A DNA stretch of 64,000 nt from Acorus gramineus (taxonomy: Eukaryota; Streptophyta; Magnoliopsida; Acorales; Acoraceae): positions 124,001 to 188,000 of the forward strand of contig JAUJYN010000068.1 in assembly GCA_030737835.1 (NCBI GenBank), written 5' to 3'. The notes beneath the pieces are model-generated. The model worked only from the letters and a program-made list of their open reading frames with translations. It did not search any database and had not been told where the DNA came from. Shown here piece after piece: positions 48,869 to 60,544 of the stretch. Every line of letters begins with the position of its first letter. Within the stretch, counting starts at the first letter, position 1. The position numbers and the translations under genes are program-made.

Positions 48869-49193
48869 TGATGCTATTCTTACAAAAAGAAAGCAGAGAA
48901 ACAGACAGCAAGCAAGATAGATAAAAATATTTCTATCAAATATGGAGGAACTTTATTTTATTTTTTTATATCAGCTTGTTTTAATCTCCACTACACGGAT
49001 GGCTTCTTATAGCCATTACAAGATAACACTGAATAAGACTTTTAAACTCCCCATCCAAAGTTTATTCTTTCAATACATTAAATGCTATAAATGAAAAGTA
49101 CATTCCAAGGTGATGTTTGATTTTTCCATAGAGAGATTTGATGATTCTTTATTCTCCACAGCAATGAATACAAAGTGGTTTAAATTCCCAACA
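48869..49193 (-). repeat. 5' LTR of the copia element
   Basis: A 325-bp LTR paired with 20031-20359 and bordered by the TSD ACATT at 49194-49198. Confidence 0.94.
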
Positions 49194-49198
49194 ACATT

Positions 49199-51393
49199 TA
49201 CACAAAATGATCGGTAGATGTCATTAATGTTGTTTTATTGTGGACTTTCTCTTGATTTCCATGTAACTTCAAATAAAAGCAAGAAGACTCGTCAAAGCCA
49301 CAAATTGTAATTTTCATATGTGACAAGGACATAATGAAATAACTACAAATATAATATGAAATCTCATCAAAACCAAATGTTTAAAGATGTGACTCTGAAC
49401 CAAATTCATAAGTCACAACCACAAATCCACATATAAGCAAAAGAATCATAGTATAAAAATAAATAGATAGTGCTACGTATAGCCTTTTTTCACCCAAAAT
49501 TCTGGTCTACATATATTTTGAATTTTTTAAAATTTATATACATTATTTAATGAAGTACATGTTTTTATAGAAAATATGAAATTTCTTAAAAATTATGTAT
49601 CATATCTAATGAGGTAAATATTTTTAAAAATTATATGCATCATCTAATGAAACATATATTCCAACAAATTCCATGGATGTATTTATAAAAAATATGAATT
49701 TTTTTATCAAAACATATACTTTACTAATATGAGTATATGTTTCAATAATTTTCTATCAATGCCTATGAAATTGGAATTGGGTATAAAAAAAACTAGAATA
49801 ACGGTGCTAAAAAAAATGATCTCCTTTTCTACGTGATAAATACTGTCGTGTCCTCTCAAATCCCAATCCCAGTGAAGTGTATTTTTTTTCAACAGTGTTA
49901 TAACCGAAAAAAAAAAAAAAAAAATACCACTTGTGCAAAGCAGATGAATGCATGAATGGTCGACGAAATGCAAAATGAATGCATGCATTAATGACCGGCA
50001 AGAATTTACCAATTTACCCCTTTGGCGAAATCTTGTCGCCATCTTCCCTCTTTATCTTCCCTGTTTATGTACACATGAGTTGCACATCATTTTTTATAAA
50101 TTATTATCATTGTTTGAGTTTTTTATATTTTTTTATATTAAACATGTTGTCATGAATATTTTATCTTAATTTATTTTTTTATTTTATTTGATGACAAAGG
50201 AATCTTAATGGCTAATCTTATTTTTTAATTTTTATTTTAATTTATTGATTGCAATAAAGGTTTTATATTTAAATTTAATTTAATTTAATTTAATTTATTC
50301 AACATAGTGGAACTTCAGTTTTATCCAATTACACAATAGAAAATTCAAAACGCAAAACACCGGGTGCGGGGGAACATAACATATTGAGTTGTAATTCAAC
50401 ATAATTGACCTTGAATATTTAAACATATGTTAGAACAAAAATATGTTCTCTGCTATTCTCTCATCATTCGAACCATTTATTACTTGACCTTCAATATTTC
50501 AAAATATGTCAGTATAAAAAGTATGTTCTCTCTTTTTCTCTCACCACGCCTACCATTTTAGTTGGCTCTTCTTTCATGTCATCAAAACAATTCCATCAGA
50601 ACTTGATTGGAAGGAAGAAAAAAAATCCACATTTGTCATAATGAAAAAAAAATTACTTCCTGGATAGAAAAGGTCATGTAATAATAGAAAACAATTACTA
50701 CCAACCAACAATGACATTGGTACCAAATATGCCAAAAAAAAGGAAGAAAGATATTCCATCAATCATCATCAGATATAGTCTCCTGGAGAACAAAATCTTA
50801 ACTGTATAACAATAGTTTAAACTGCAAAGAAAGGATGTTAAAATATTTTAGAATATGAGAAGTTCAATTAGGTGAATATATTTTATTTTGTTATGTACAT
50901 GAATTACATGCAAATAAATAAGATAAATTTGAATTAATAAGTTAAATCTCCATATATACAGTCTCTCTCTAACTTATAGTTAACTAAAAGTTTAACTGCA
51001 TGATAATCCATGTCACAAGAATGAATAAGAAATCTGATATGCTTAACATGAATAGCTACCTTGCTAAACGAATCATAGTTTATATATCATGTACATTAAA
51101 ATGTCTTTATCTTGAATATAACAATTTGTGCAAATTTAAAACAATCAGTGGTAGTAGTTCTAGATTAATTTATTTCAGAGGGGACCATCAAACAACATTC
51201 AATAAAATTTGTGTGCAATTGAGGACTAAGGTTCTTCATGGGCATCATGCATATAGATTTTTCCCTTTTTCCCATGTATAAAAACCCGTGAAAACTGTCC
51301 CCAACAATAGGAATTCAATTGACATCTAGGTACAAGAAAGGAGGTAGATTTCAATATTGAAGAACACATTATTGAAAGTGATACAATAGGGAT
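49199..51393. other. AT-rich intergenic DNA with short degenerate repeats
   Basis: No gene is recognised. Three diverged copies of a unit of about 55-65 bases with words like CATCTAATGAAA lie at 49530-49665. A poly-A tract lies near 49907-49922. A (TTTAA)n microsatellite is at 50271-50297. A tandem pair of about 75-80 bases (AATATTT.AAAATATGT...TATGTTCTCT) is at 50405-50560. Small frames such as 51000-51281 lack any family signature and look random in this composition. Confidence 0.6.
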
Positions 51394-52115
51394 CATAGTG
51401 TTATGCCTGTGTCATTTGCAGCCATTGCAGTTAAGCCTTAGTCACATTTGGGTCATTCATGGCCTTTTTAATTTTTCGATCGGAGTCGCTAAAATTTTGG
51501 CTTTTAACCACCTGCGAGAGTTAGAGTACTCTGATTGAAAATCTAACTGCATATTATGGGTCCTGGTACCGTTTAGTACTACCCATAAAAATTTCATCGA
51601 ATTCTGGTAACGTTTTGAAAAATATGCAGTTCCGTATTGCATCCGGGTTTGGCCGTTACTGGGTTTCGGTGGGCGCGCAGGGGCCTGTCTGTTATATATA
51701 TGTCACTTTTTACCTTCTGGTAACCATTGGAGCATTTTGATAGTTTTTTAGTTTTTTTCGTTTTTCGATCGGAACCGCTAAAATTTTGAACTGTTAGCTA
51801 TCATCCTGAGTTTGAGGACTCCGATTGAAAATCTAACTGCATATTATGTCTCCTGGTGCCATTCTAAGCCACTCACGAAAATTTCATCGAATTCCGGTAA
51901 CTTTTTAGAATTTTAGAGTTCTGGGGCGTATCCGGGTTTTGACCGAGCAAGAAGTCATTGGGAGAGTTGACTTGGTCAAAGTGGGCCCATGACTTGGTCA
52001 ACCCCTTTTGTTTTTTTGTGTGGTTGGGTTGACCCAAGTCAAAGCTCACTTAAATCCTCTTTAATCCTCTCTTGACCCTAATTAATCCTAGTTAACCTAA
52101 TCTAAGTGTGGGGAT

Positions 52116-52175
52116 TATATATAAGTGGAATCTAAAATATCTCCCCCACTATTCATCTTCTTCTCCAATTGATTT
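52116..52175 (+). promoter_or_regulatory. LTR core promoter (TATA box plus pyrimidine patch)
   Basis: TATATATAAG (52116-52125) is followed by CCACTATTCATCTTCTTCTC, a likely initiation and CT-rich region. The ATTCATCATC word is conserved on the element strand of all A-type LTRs (complements near 3288, 9353, 13675, 17898 and 26608). The promoter lies about 430 bases into a 3.1-kb LTR, so most of the LTR would be transcribed as R/U5. Confidence 0.65.
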
Positions 52176-53085
52176 TCTCTCTCCCCTCTCTCTTTTTCTT
52201 GATTTTGACCTAGCTAGAAGGCTTGAAACCTAAAACCCAAAGAAGAGAAAGGTTAGATCTCATCCCGATCTATCCATCGGTGGTCTCGGATTCGAGTTCC
52301 CACTTGGTCGACCCCTCTAACCCCCTCTTTTCTCCTCTGATTTCAGCCCCTCTTGGGCTAGGTAGAGATCTAGGTGGTGGTGGTCCTTGAAGAGGTGTTT
52401 CGGTGCGCGGAGAGCAACCGAACTTCCCTTCCCTCCTTTCCTTCCTTGGGTAAGCTCTTCTTCCTTCCTTTTCTTGCTTAGATGCATGTTGGGGGGGTGT
52501 TTTTGGGTGTGGGGTGGCGGTTGGTGGCCGTTGGGGGCGGTTGGACGCCATGGGTGGCCGGTGAGAGGTGGTAGGGTGGCTCGGGCAGGATGGCAGGCTG
52601 GCTCTGTTGTGTCTGTGTCATTTGGAGCGCTCTGTTTGAAGATTTGGGTACATAATTTTTTTTTCCTAAGTTATGTATTCCTGATTTGGTATTTGGATTT
52701 GATTTTGTTAAAATCCAAGATGAAGAGGTTTAATTATGATTTTATTATGAGATGTCCAGTTTTGAGTTAGCTTTCGCACAGAAGTGGAATTAGATTAACT
52801 GGATTCTTGTAGTAAAAGTTATGGGTATTTTTCCAAGTATACCCCGGGGATGGAAATTCTGGCAGCAGCCCTGTTCCATGTTTGGCTCTAATTTCGGAAT
52901 AGCTGGAGGGATTATCGGATCTTATCATAAACATGAAAGTTGTAGATAATCTTCTTAGCTTTCCATCGGTCCTGAAATCAAGCAATTCGAAGCTGTATCA
53001 GGGAAGTTATGGCTGTTTTAGTGAAGCTTGCGCAGAATTTCTAGTCGGAGGGCGACTTAGTAACTTCTCCTTAAGATATTTTGAT

Positions 53086-53092
<7 letters not shown>

Positions 53093-53124
<32 letters not shown>
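53093..53124 (+). repeat. (CT)n microsatellite in the LTR pyrimidine patch
   Basis: An uninterrupted CT run of about 30 bases at the site where B-type LTRs have a shorter CT-rich patch (for example 32243-32262 and 38614-38632). It lies just downstream of a TTGATAAATAT TATA-like word and probably represents an expanded initiator-region Y patch. Confidence 0.85.
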
Positions 53125-53126
<2 letters not shown>

Positions 53127-54081
53127 CCTCTCACTCCCTCGTCAGAGACTTCAGCTGAGGCCCTCTCTTTCACCCCTTTCAAGCCCCCAAGTGTTTGAGA
53201 TTATGCTTCAAAGAGAAAGAGGGATGGTGGAAGTGTTTGTGAGGTTTGTGTTCATGTGTTGTTGTTGCTTATCTTCTCCTCTCTCTCAAACCCTCTTTCC
53301 ATGGATCTCCCCCCCTGTTTTACTGCCATGAGAGGGCTGAGGAGGCCGGTGAGGTGGTGGTGGTGGTTGAGGTGGTCGCGGGTGCGTCGAGGGCCCCCGA
53401 ACCTCCCCCTTTTGTTCCCCCTCCAAGGTGAGCTCCTCCCCTTCTTCTCTTGGTTTTCTTGGCTTAAAAGGGTGTTGGGAAGGTCATGCATGTTGGGTAG
53501 GTGTGTTAGGGAGTGTGTGAGGGGTTGGGGATGGTTAAAAAGAGGTTAGAATGGCTTGGGCGCGAGCTGGGCGTCGTCTGCGCGCGTGCGCGCGCAGGCG
53601 CGCGCGCAGTCGGGCGCTGGCGGGGGTGCGCGCGGGAGTGCGCGCGAGCGGGCAGGGCACCTGGGCACTGCGCCTGGGTGCGGGGTAGGGCACCTGGGCA
53701 TGCGCCTAGGCGCGGAGCTGGGGACCAGTGCGTGCGCGTGCTGGGGCGTGCGCGCAGTGTGCGCGGGGGCGCGCTGGGCTGGACGCGCGGTGGGCGCGGG
53801 CGCGCGCGAGCGTGCGCGTGCGTGCGGCAGTGCGTCGGGGAGCGCGGGCAGGCGCGCGGCAGTGCGCCAATGGTGCCGGGGTGTGTGCGCGCGTGCGCAT
53901 TCGTGCATGCGCGTGCGGGGGGCCATGCGAATGGCTGCCCAGGGGTTCGGGAGTGAGTTGGGGTGCTCGGACTCGCGTGCGTACAGGCCGTATTTACGCT
54001 TGTCCGAGTGTTGGGGTATTGTAATGTATTTTAGTTGTATTTGTGCGTTTTACTCACCGAATTGACTACCCTATTTTGCAG

Positions 54082-54117
54082 ATCTTGACGGACGGTCGCG
54101 CGACAACCCGGTCTTTG
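54082..54117 (+). other. 36-base conserved block with splice-like flanks (candidate micro-exon)
   Basis: ATCTTGACGGACGGTC... is preceded by CTATTTTGCAG and followed by GTGAGTGG. Equivalent blocks are 36 bases in A-type LTRs and 39 bases in B-type LTRs, both divisible by three and both starting ATCT. Candidate downstream acceptor TTATTCTCCAG ends at 55286. Confidence 0.5.
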
Positions 54118-54920
54118 GTGAGTGGGACAATCCAACCCAGTAGGGAGGCGTTATACGCACTTGGGCGTGTACCGTCCTCCCCTGGGGCACCATGGGTTTA
54201 TATTAACTTGTTGTAATGTGTAATCCATGCTATCATGATAAAAATGTAGTATGCATGCTACCCTAGACTTTGTATGTTAGGGACTTGCACCCTTAGGATA
54301 TGTGTAAAAACCGTGTATCCTGTCACCTTGTTACCATGCTAGGAAGCCTCGTCCTATGCATGTGTCCTACTAGTTTAATTTATTAAATTAAATGCTAGCA
54401 TATAATTATTTGCATGTCTTAGATAATATTATAGGGAGGGGCCTTGCGAGGTCAACATTGAGACCCGGGCTAGGGTACTCCGTGTTCCTTGTTTGGTTGT
54501 CGGGATGTCCTGTATCGGGACCTCATGCTGCCCTACCAAGGTTTCTTGTCCCAATAATATTATAACTCTTGTTAATAATTATAATTATAACTCTTGTTAA
54601 TGATTATTATTATATATGTTCCCCGCATCTTGGTTATGCGCCCTGGAATAATTCTGAAGAATTCATGGCATTAGAGTAGTTGTTGTGATGTGTTGTCTGC
54701 GGATCAGAGTGGATCATATGCGATGGATAGGCTGTTCTGTTCTCTTCGTTGGATCCGTGTAGAGACTACCCCGGCGTTGGAAAGGCTGTCCCGTGCAGGG
54801 GCTCCCATCAGTAGGCACCTCCTGGTTTGGGACGGACTGTGCTGAATATGGGGGTGGCCAAACGGCCTACGGAGTGGGGAGAGACTATCGGTGGACCCAG
54901 GGTGACCATCAGCCTAGTCA

Positions 54921-55165
54921 GTCCCAATATCCTATGTCACCATATTGAGGGGTGAGGGTGAGGGGTGCGGTGGGTCGGCGATGTAGCGACCCACTGGATT
55001 GTAAGTCCCAATATCCTATGTCACCTATTGAGGGGTGAGGGTGAGGGTGTAGTGGGTTGGCGATAGCGACCCACTGGTTTGTAAGTCCCAATATCCTATG
55101 TCACCTATTGAGGGGTGAGGGTGAGGGTGTAGTGGGTTGGCGATAGCGACCCACTGGATTGTGTA
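54921..55165 (+). repeat. LTR minisatellite of about 80-84 bp
   Basis: Three nearly complete tandem units beginning GTCCCAATATCCTATGTCAC and containing GAGGGGTGAGGGTGAGGGTG and GCGACCCACTGG. The same unit occurs once to three times in other A-type LTRs (880-1020, 6960-7090, 15975-16170, 24490-24610, 57185-57365, 61485-61730), so copy number varies between insertions. Confidence 0.9.
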
Positions 55166-58100
55166 GTTCCTGCCACTTTGAGGCTTGATTAATAAAACTC
55201 TGGTTGTAGTTAATATAAGCTGTGATGCATGGGTTGTGCTGTTCACTGAGCGTGTGGCTCACCCCTCGCATAAAATTATTCTCCAGTGTTATCTGAGTCG
55301 GAACTGAAGGAGGAGCTCCCCGAGGGACTTCATCAGTAGCGGAGTAGCGCCACGTCCCGCGAGTATCAGAGGCTATCAGCATCCCTTCTTGATTTGTATG
55401 TATTGTATTCTGTGCTTGGGCACATGTTTGTATTATATTTGGATGTCTTTGTATATATATTGGCTCTCACAGGACAATTGATTGTGTATCGAGTCTATAA
55501 TGTGTTTTTGAATTACAGACTCAGTCTTTTAGCTTCTACTATTTCTGTATATATCATGTCAGCCCTGCTTTTGTCTGTGTTGTCATTTAGCTGTTGTGTG
55601 AGTATGTTATTGAACTCCTGTTAGACTGATATCATATATACACTTGCCGCGTTCCGGGGACGCCCGGGGCGTGACAGGCTCGGGTAGGCTGGCGGCATAG
55701 GCAGCACGGGCAGCGCAGGCAGGCAGGCTGGCGAGCAGGGCAGGCAGGGCAGCTGGCAGGGCACGCGCACGTGCACGCGGGCGTGCGCGCGGGTGGAGCA
55801 GGAGCGTGCGGGTAATGCACGCTGGGCGCCGTGCGGGGAAGTGCGCGCGAGGCGCTGCGCAGAGGTGCAGTGCGGGCGTGCGCAGGGGACCGCGTGCTGA
55901 TGCTGCGCGCAGGGCACCGTGCGGGGCGTGCGCGCGGAGCGCTGCGCAGAGGCTCAGGCGTGTTGTGCGCGCGCGGTGAGGTGATGGGGCGTGGGCGAGC
56001 CGGTGATGCGCGCGGGGTGCGCGCGAGGCGAGGCGATGGCGCGATTAGGCAAGCGGTGGTGCGCGCGGGGTGCGCGCGGGGCGAGGCGCTGGGTGCAGGG
56101 CGTGCGGTGTGCGCGCGGGTTGCTGCGTTGGGGCGCAGTGGGCGCGCGGTGCACTCGGGGGGCTCGGCGGCGTGTCATGGCGTGCGGGCAGGGGCTCGGC
56201 AGTGCGCCTGGGCGCGCGGGCTGGGGCGCGGCGGTGCATCCGGGGGCGGGTGGCCGTGCGGGTGGTTGCCGGGGGTTCGGGAGAGTGTCGGGGTGCTCGG
56301 ACTCGCGTGCGTACAAGCCGTATGTACGCTTGTCCGAGTGTTGGGTGTTTTTAGTGTATTTTTGTGGTATTTGCGTATTTTACTCACCAAGTTGATTACC
56401 CTGTCTTGCAGATCTTGATGGACGGTCGCGCGACGACCCGGTTATTGGTGAGTGGGACAACCCAACCCAGTTGGGAGGCGCTATATGCACTTGGGCGTAT
56501 ACCGTCCTCCCCTGGGACAACATAGTTAATATTAACTGATTAATATGTAATCTGTGTAAGCATGATTAGTGTGTAGAATGCATGCCTTGTATGTTAGGGA
56601 CTTGCACCCTTAGGATATGTGTAAGAGCCGTGCATCCTGTCACCTTGTTATCATGCTAGGAAAGCCTCGACCTATGCATGCGTCCTATTAGTTTGATTTA
56701 TTAAATTAAATGCAAACTTATGATATTTTTAGCATGCCTTGGGGAATATTAAGGGGGCCTTGCGAGGTCAACATTGAGACCCGGGCTAGGGTACTCCGTG
56801 TTCCTCGTTGGGTTGTCGGGGTGTTCTATATCGGGACCTCAGGTTGCCCTCCCAAGGTTTCTTTTCCTCATAATTATCTTATGTATTCCCCGCATCTTGG
56901 TTATGCGCGCTGGAGGAATTCTGAAGAATTCAAGACATTAGAGTTGTTGAGATGTGTTGTCGGCGGATCCGAGTGGATCATATGCGCATGGATAGGCTGT
57001 TCTGTTCCCTTTGTTGGATCCGTGTAGAGACTGCCCCGGCGTTAGAAAGGCTGTCCCGTGGAGGGCTCCCATCAGTAGGCACCTCCTGATTTGGGAAGGA
57101 CTGTGCTGAATGTGGGAGTGGCCAAGCGGCCTACGGAGTGGGGAGAGACTATCGGTGGACCAAGGGTGACCAACAGCCTAGTCAGTCCCAATATCCTATG
57201 ATATTGAGGGGTGAGGGTGAGGGTGTGGTGGGTCGGCCATGTAGCGACCCACTGGATTTATGTATGGATGATTATCAGCTTTGTCAGTCCCAATATCCTA
57301 TGTCACCTATTGAGGGGTGAGGGTGAGGGTGTGGTGGTTCGGCGATGTAGCGACCCACTGGATTTGTGTTGATCATGCCACTTTGAGGCTTTTACTGATT
57401 AATTGTGGTTAATATGAATTGTGATGCATGGGTTGTGCTATTCACTGAGCGTGTGGCTCACCCCTCGCATAATTATTTTTCTCCAGTGATTACTGAGGCA
57501 GACTTGAAGGAGGAGCTCCCCGAGAGACTGCACCAGTAGCGGAGTAGCGCCACGTCCCTCGAGTTTCAGAGGCCATCAGCATCCTTTTGATTGTATGTAT
57601 ATATTTCCGTGCTTGGGCACCCAGTTTGGATGTTTGTGTGTATATTGGCTCTCACAGGACATTTGATTATGTATCGAGTCTGTAGTATGTTTTTGGATTA
57701 CAGACTCAGTCTTTTAGCTTCCGCTATCTGTGTATATATCATGTCAGCCTTGCTTTCATCTATGTTGTCATTTTAGTTGTTGTTTAGAGTATTTTATTGA
57801 TCTCCTGTATAGACTGCTGATATCATGTATACACTTGCCGCGTCCCGGGGACGGCCGCCCTGGGGCGTGACCCTGTCTGCGCGCGTGCGCGCACAAGTGC
57901 GCGCAGAGGGGCGCTAGCAGGCACAGGCGGGCGCGCAGGCGCGTGCGGACGCTGGCAGCGAGTGGGGTGCGCGCAGGACGTGCACGCGACGGCGCGCGGG
58001 CACGCGCGAGCGTGCGCGCGCGCGTGGCATGTGTCTGGGCGGGTCTGGGCGCGCGGCTGGGTGCTAGTGCGCGCGCGCGCGTGCGTGTGCGTGCGTGCGC

Positions 58101-59976
58101 GTGCTGGGGCATGCGTGGGGCTGCCCAGGGTCTCGGGTAGGTGCTGGGGCACTCGGGCATGCATGCGTACGCGCGTGCTTGCATGCGTGCGAGCCCGTAT
58201 GCGTGCATGTCTAAGTATTTGGTATTTCTAGTGATTTCTAAGTGTTAAATTGTGATGTTACTCACCAAATTTGATTCCCTTACCTTGCAGATCTCGTCGG
58301 ATGGGATGCGCGAGGTCCCGGGTAATGGTGAGTGGTTCGATCCAATCCCCCCCTCTCGGGATGCGCTCGACGCGCGTAGTCGCGCGTCGCGCATCGATGG
58401 GGCCCCCTAGCTATACTACTTGTGTAGATAAGTAGTATGGCCATGCTTAAGCTATAATATGTAGATATCTTGCATGCTAGGCTTATATACATGTATGAAT
58501 GATTGTGTTGCATGCGCCCCTCTAGTATGGGCATGTATTGTTTGAAATGTGTATGGATGTATAGAATATGGCATGCCTTAGGTAGTATTGTAATATTACT
58601 CCCACCATATTAATTGGAATATCCAGCATAATTAAGTCTGGGTTAATAACGGGCACCTGCCTAATATTCCCTTGCGATAAGACTCGAGGGCGTGGTGTAG
58701 TTGTTGCGCCCATGCTAATGGGGCAAAGCTATGACCAGCTTTATGAGATGATGATCTCTCTCGCCCTCTCCCTCTGAACGAACTGAGTAAGTAGATGCGA
58801 TTTCCTACTCGACTCAGGTTCGTTTGGAATATTGGCATGCACCTGTTAGTGCGCGAGATCGCGCTTGACCCTTTCTTTTAAGTTGGTGATATCCAACGCA
58901 TGCTTAAGTTAGGCCTTGTGTGCTTATGTGATTAATGACCATGTATGCATGTTGTATGATTTATTATGATGTAAATCTATGATTAGGGAGTATCCCTATG
59001 ATTAATTGATATGTTATCGTGCATATGGTTCATGCACATAACTAAGATTAAATTCTCCTATAAAATATATGCGCATGTTAAAACTAATCAGGCCTATCTG
59101 AAATAGGCGTGGGTATGACCCGCTGTCGGGTTGTACCTTATTAGTTAGAGCGCTAGCGATGTAATCGCCCCGTGCATCCGAGCGATGCACTCGTGTGAAA
59201 TTCAGGAGAATTCATTATCTTATCGGATTGTTAAGCCGGTAGTAGCGGCGTGACCCCCCCTGTGTCCGAGCGACGCAACGGTGTGGGAGTACAGTAGTAT
59301 TCGATATCTCGATAAGTGATTATCGAGAGTAGTTGTTTCTCCATTGGGTTCGCTTTGCGAACATGGAATGTTTACTCCCAATGTCGTCCGTGTTGAAGAG
59401 GGCTGGGTTGTAGCTGTCCTGACAGAGGGCTCCCATCCGTAGGTACCACCGATGTGTTCGGGAGCGTACTGATCGTGGGAGTGTACCAGGTAGAGGCTAC
59501 CCGGGAGAGGGTTAACGAATGATATTGCGAGCGTGGAATCGTTCTCCCCTTCATTGGATCCGATGTAGGAACTTCCCGGCGTTGGAAAAGCTGTCCTGAC
59601 AGAGGGCTCCCATCCGTAGGTACCACCGAGGCGTTCGGAAGCGTACTGATCGTGGGAGTATACCAGGTAGTGACTACCCGGGGAAAGGGCTACCGGTGGA
59701 CCAAGGGTGTAGAGCAGTCTAGGTCTCTTCCAAAAGTCCCAAGAGTCTCCCTCCGGGAGTGAGGGTGAGGATGAGGTGAAGACACGTCTCCGCGTGACCC
59801 ATTCGTTGTTCGTCCGTTCCCATAGTTGTTGGGTCCGGTTGTGTATCGATGTTCAAAGACATCGTTGGGCAGTTATCCCGATGTAGATGATCCAGTAGTG
59901 TTGTGTAGACCAGTAATCCCGAGTCTCCTCGACCAACGGTATGGTCTCTCCCTAAAAGTCCCAAGAGTCTCCCTCC

Positions 59977-60004
59977 GGGAGTGAGGGTGAGGGTGAGGGT
60001 GAGG
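59977..60004 (+). other. G-quadruplex-capable tract in the LTR
   Basis: Four GGG runs separated by 3-4 bases (GGGAGTGAGGGTGAGGG and continuing). Similar four-run tracts occur on the element strand in many LTRs of the window, for example the CCCTCA series at 11383-11407. Fold formation is a prediction. Confidence 0.55.
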
Positions 60005-60544
60005 TTGGTCGCGCCGCCGCGTGACCCCGTTATACATGGCTTTCCACCCATGTTTACCTTGAAAGGAAATTGTCTATGTATTGAACTGTTGTATGGTGAT
60101 TGGTTTCCAGCCACTCACTGAGCTTGTAGCTCACCCCTCGCATATTGTTTCTTTTCAGGGGCAGTGTTGGGCGTGGAGCTGGAGCTTTCCTGACGTGGTC
60201 TTATGGGCGTGGAGCGTTCTTCCGGCGGGTGGCGAGTGCGAGGCTGTCAGCAGTCCTAGAGTCGTTGTATGTATTGTAAATCGTGCATGTGGCACGGGTT
60301 GTATTTTCTTTGGTCTAGACTTGGCTCTCACAGGACAGTGATTGTGTATTCGAGTCTGTAATAATATTTTTGGTTTACAGACATTGTTTATATATTATGC
60401 TTCCGCTTTTCAGTCAGTTATCATTATCCTTGCTTTGCCACCTCGTGTGTTGTTGTTGGAGTCTTTATTGACCTCAGGTATTGATAGCTGATATTTTATT
60501 ATTGCTACATCTCGGGGACGGCCGCCCTGGGGTGTGACACATAG

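Larger units (their letters stand above)
20031..49193 (-). mobile_element. Ty1/copia retrotransposon, split by a MITE and a nested gypsy element
   Basis: A single minus-strand copia element whose LTRs are 29 kb apart because other elements inserted into it. The LTRs are 20031-20359 and 48869-49193, both TGTTGGGA...AGCATCA in element orientation, with TSD ACATT at 20026-20030 and 49194-49198. Removing the insertions at 21015-22273 and 23033-46207 leaves about 4.7 kb in canonical order: primer site, gag, protease, integrase, reverse transcriptase, RNase H, polypurine tract. The proteins resemble TNT1-94-type polyproteins. The LTRs differ at about 11 positions plus small indels in about 325 bases, and several stops and frameshifts break the frame, so it is an old dead copy. 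Confidence 0.95.
52605..55676 (+). mobile_element. Chimeric solo LTR, B-type start and A-type end
   Basis: A 3072-bp plus-strand LTR with TSD GGCTC (52600-52604 and 55677-55681). The first part (TGTTGTGTCTGTGTCATTTG, CT patch 53093-53124, GGTGGTGGTGG, CAAGGTGAGCTC donor near 53425) is B type. From about 53950 (GGACTCGCGTGCGTAC, ATCTTGACGGACGG) the sequence is A type to the end GGGGCGTGACA. It is the innermost of three nested solo LTRs. It carries a four-fold repeat near 54921-55165. The element at 60948 has the same hybrid structure, so the chimera is an established lineage, not a one-off junction. Confidence 0.93.
51690..57872 (+). mobile_element. A-type solo LTR, interrupted by another solo LTR
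   Basis: A plus-strand LTR with TSD CTGTC (51685-51689 and 57873-57877). Its own parts are 51690-52604 and 55677-57872, about 3.1 kb. It starts TGTTATATATATGTCAC and ends GTGACC, so the normal terminal CA is CC, the TSD following directly. It has a clear TATA box (52116-52125), a donor-like GGTAAGC near 52448, a GC block (55730-56330), the 36-base block near 56412-56447, one 120-bp module (56757-56870), two CCCTCA-type repeat units and the 3' stem-loop (about 57676-57708). Confidence 0.93.
51399..60539 (+). mobile_element. Solo LTR with A-like start and B-like end, interrupted
   Basis: A plus-strand LTR with TSD CATAG (51394-51398 and 60540-60544). Its own parts are 51399-51689 and 57878-60539, about 2.95 kb in total, the rest being a nested solo LTR. 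The start TGTTATGCCTGTGTCATTTG is followed by A-type U3 sequence (TCTAACTGCATATTATGG, AAAATTTCATCGAATTC). The second part is B-type (GC block 57878-58190, ATCTCGTCGGATGGGATG near 58290, module series, stem-loop). It passes from U3 directly into the GC block, so the TATA box, CT patch and first donor-like site are missing. It ends GGTGTGACA. Confidence 0.93.

Noticed and set aside
51000..51281. 93-residue frame as a small gene
   Set aside because: No domain, no splice or promoter context, and composition like the surrounding AT-rich DNA.
54921..55165. Spaced repeats as a CRISPR array
   Set aside because: The units are contiguous tandem copies without unique spacers, in a plant LTR.
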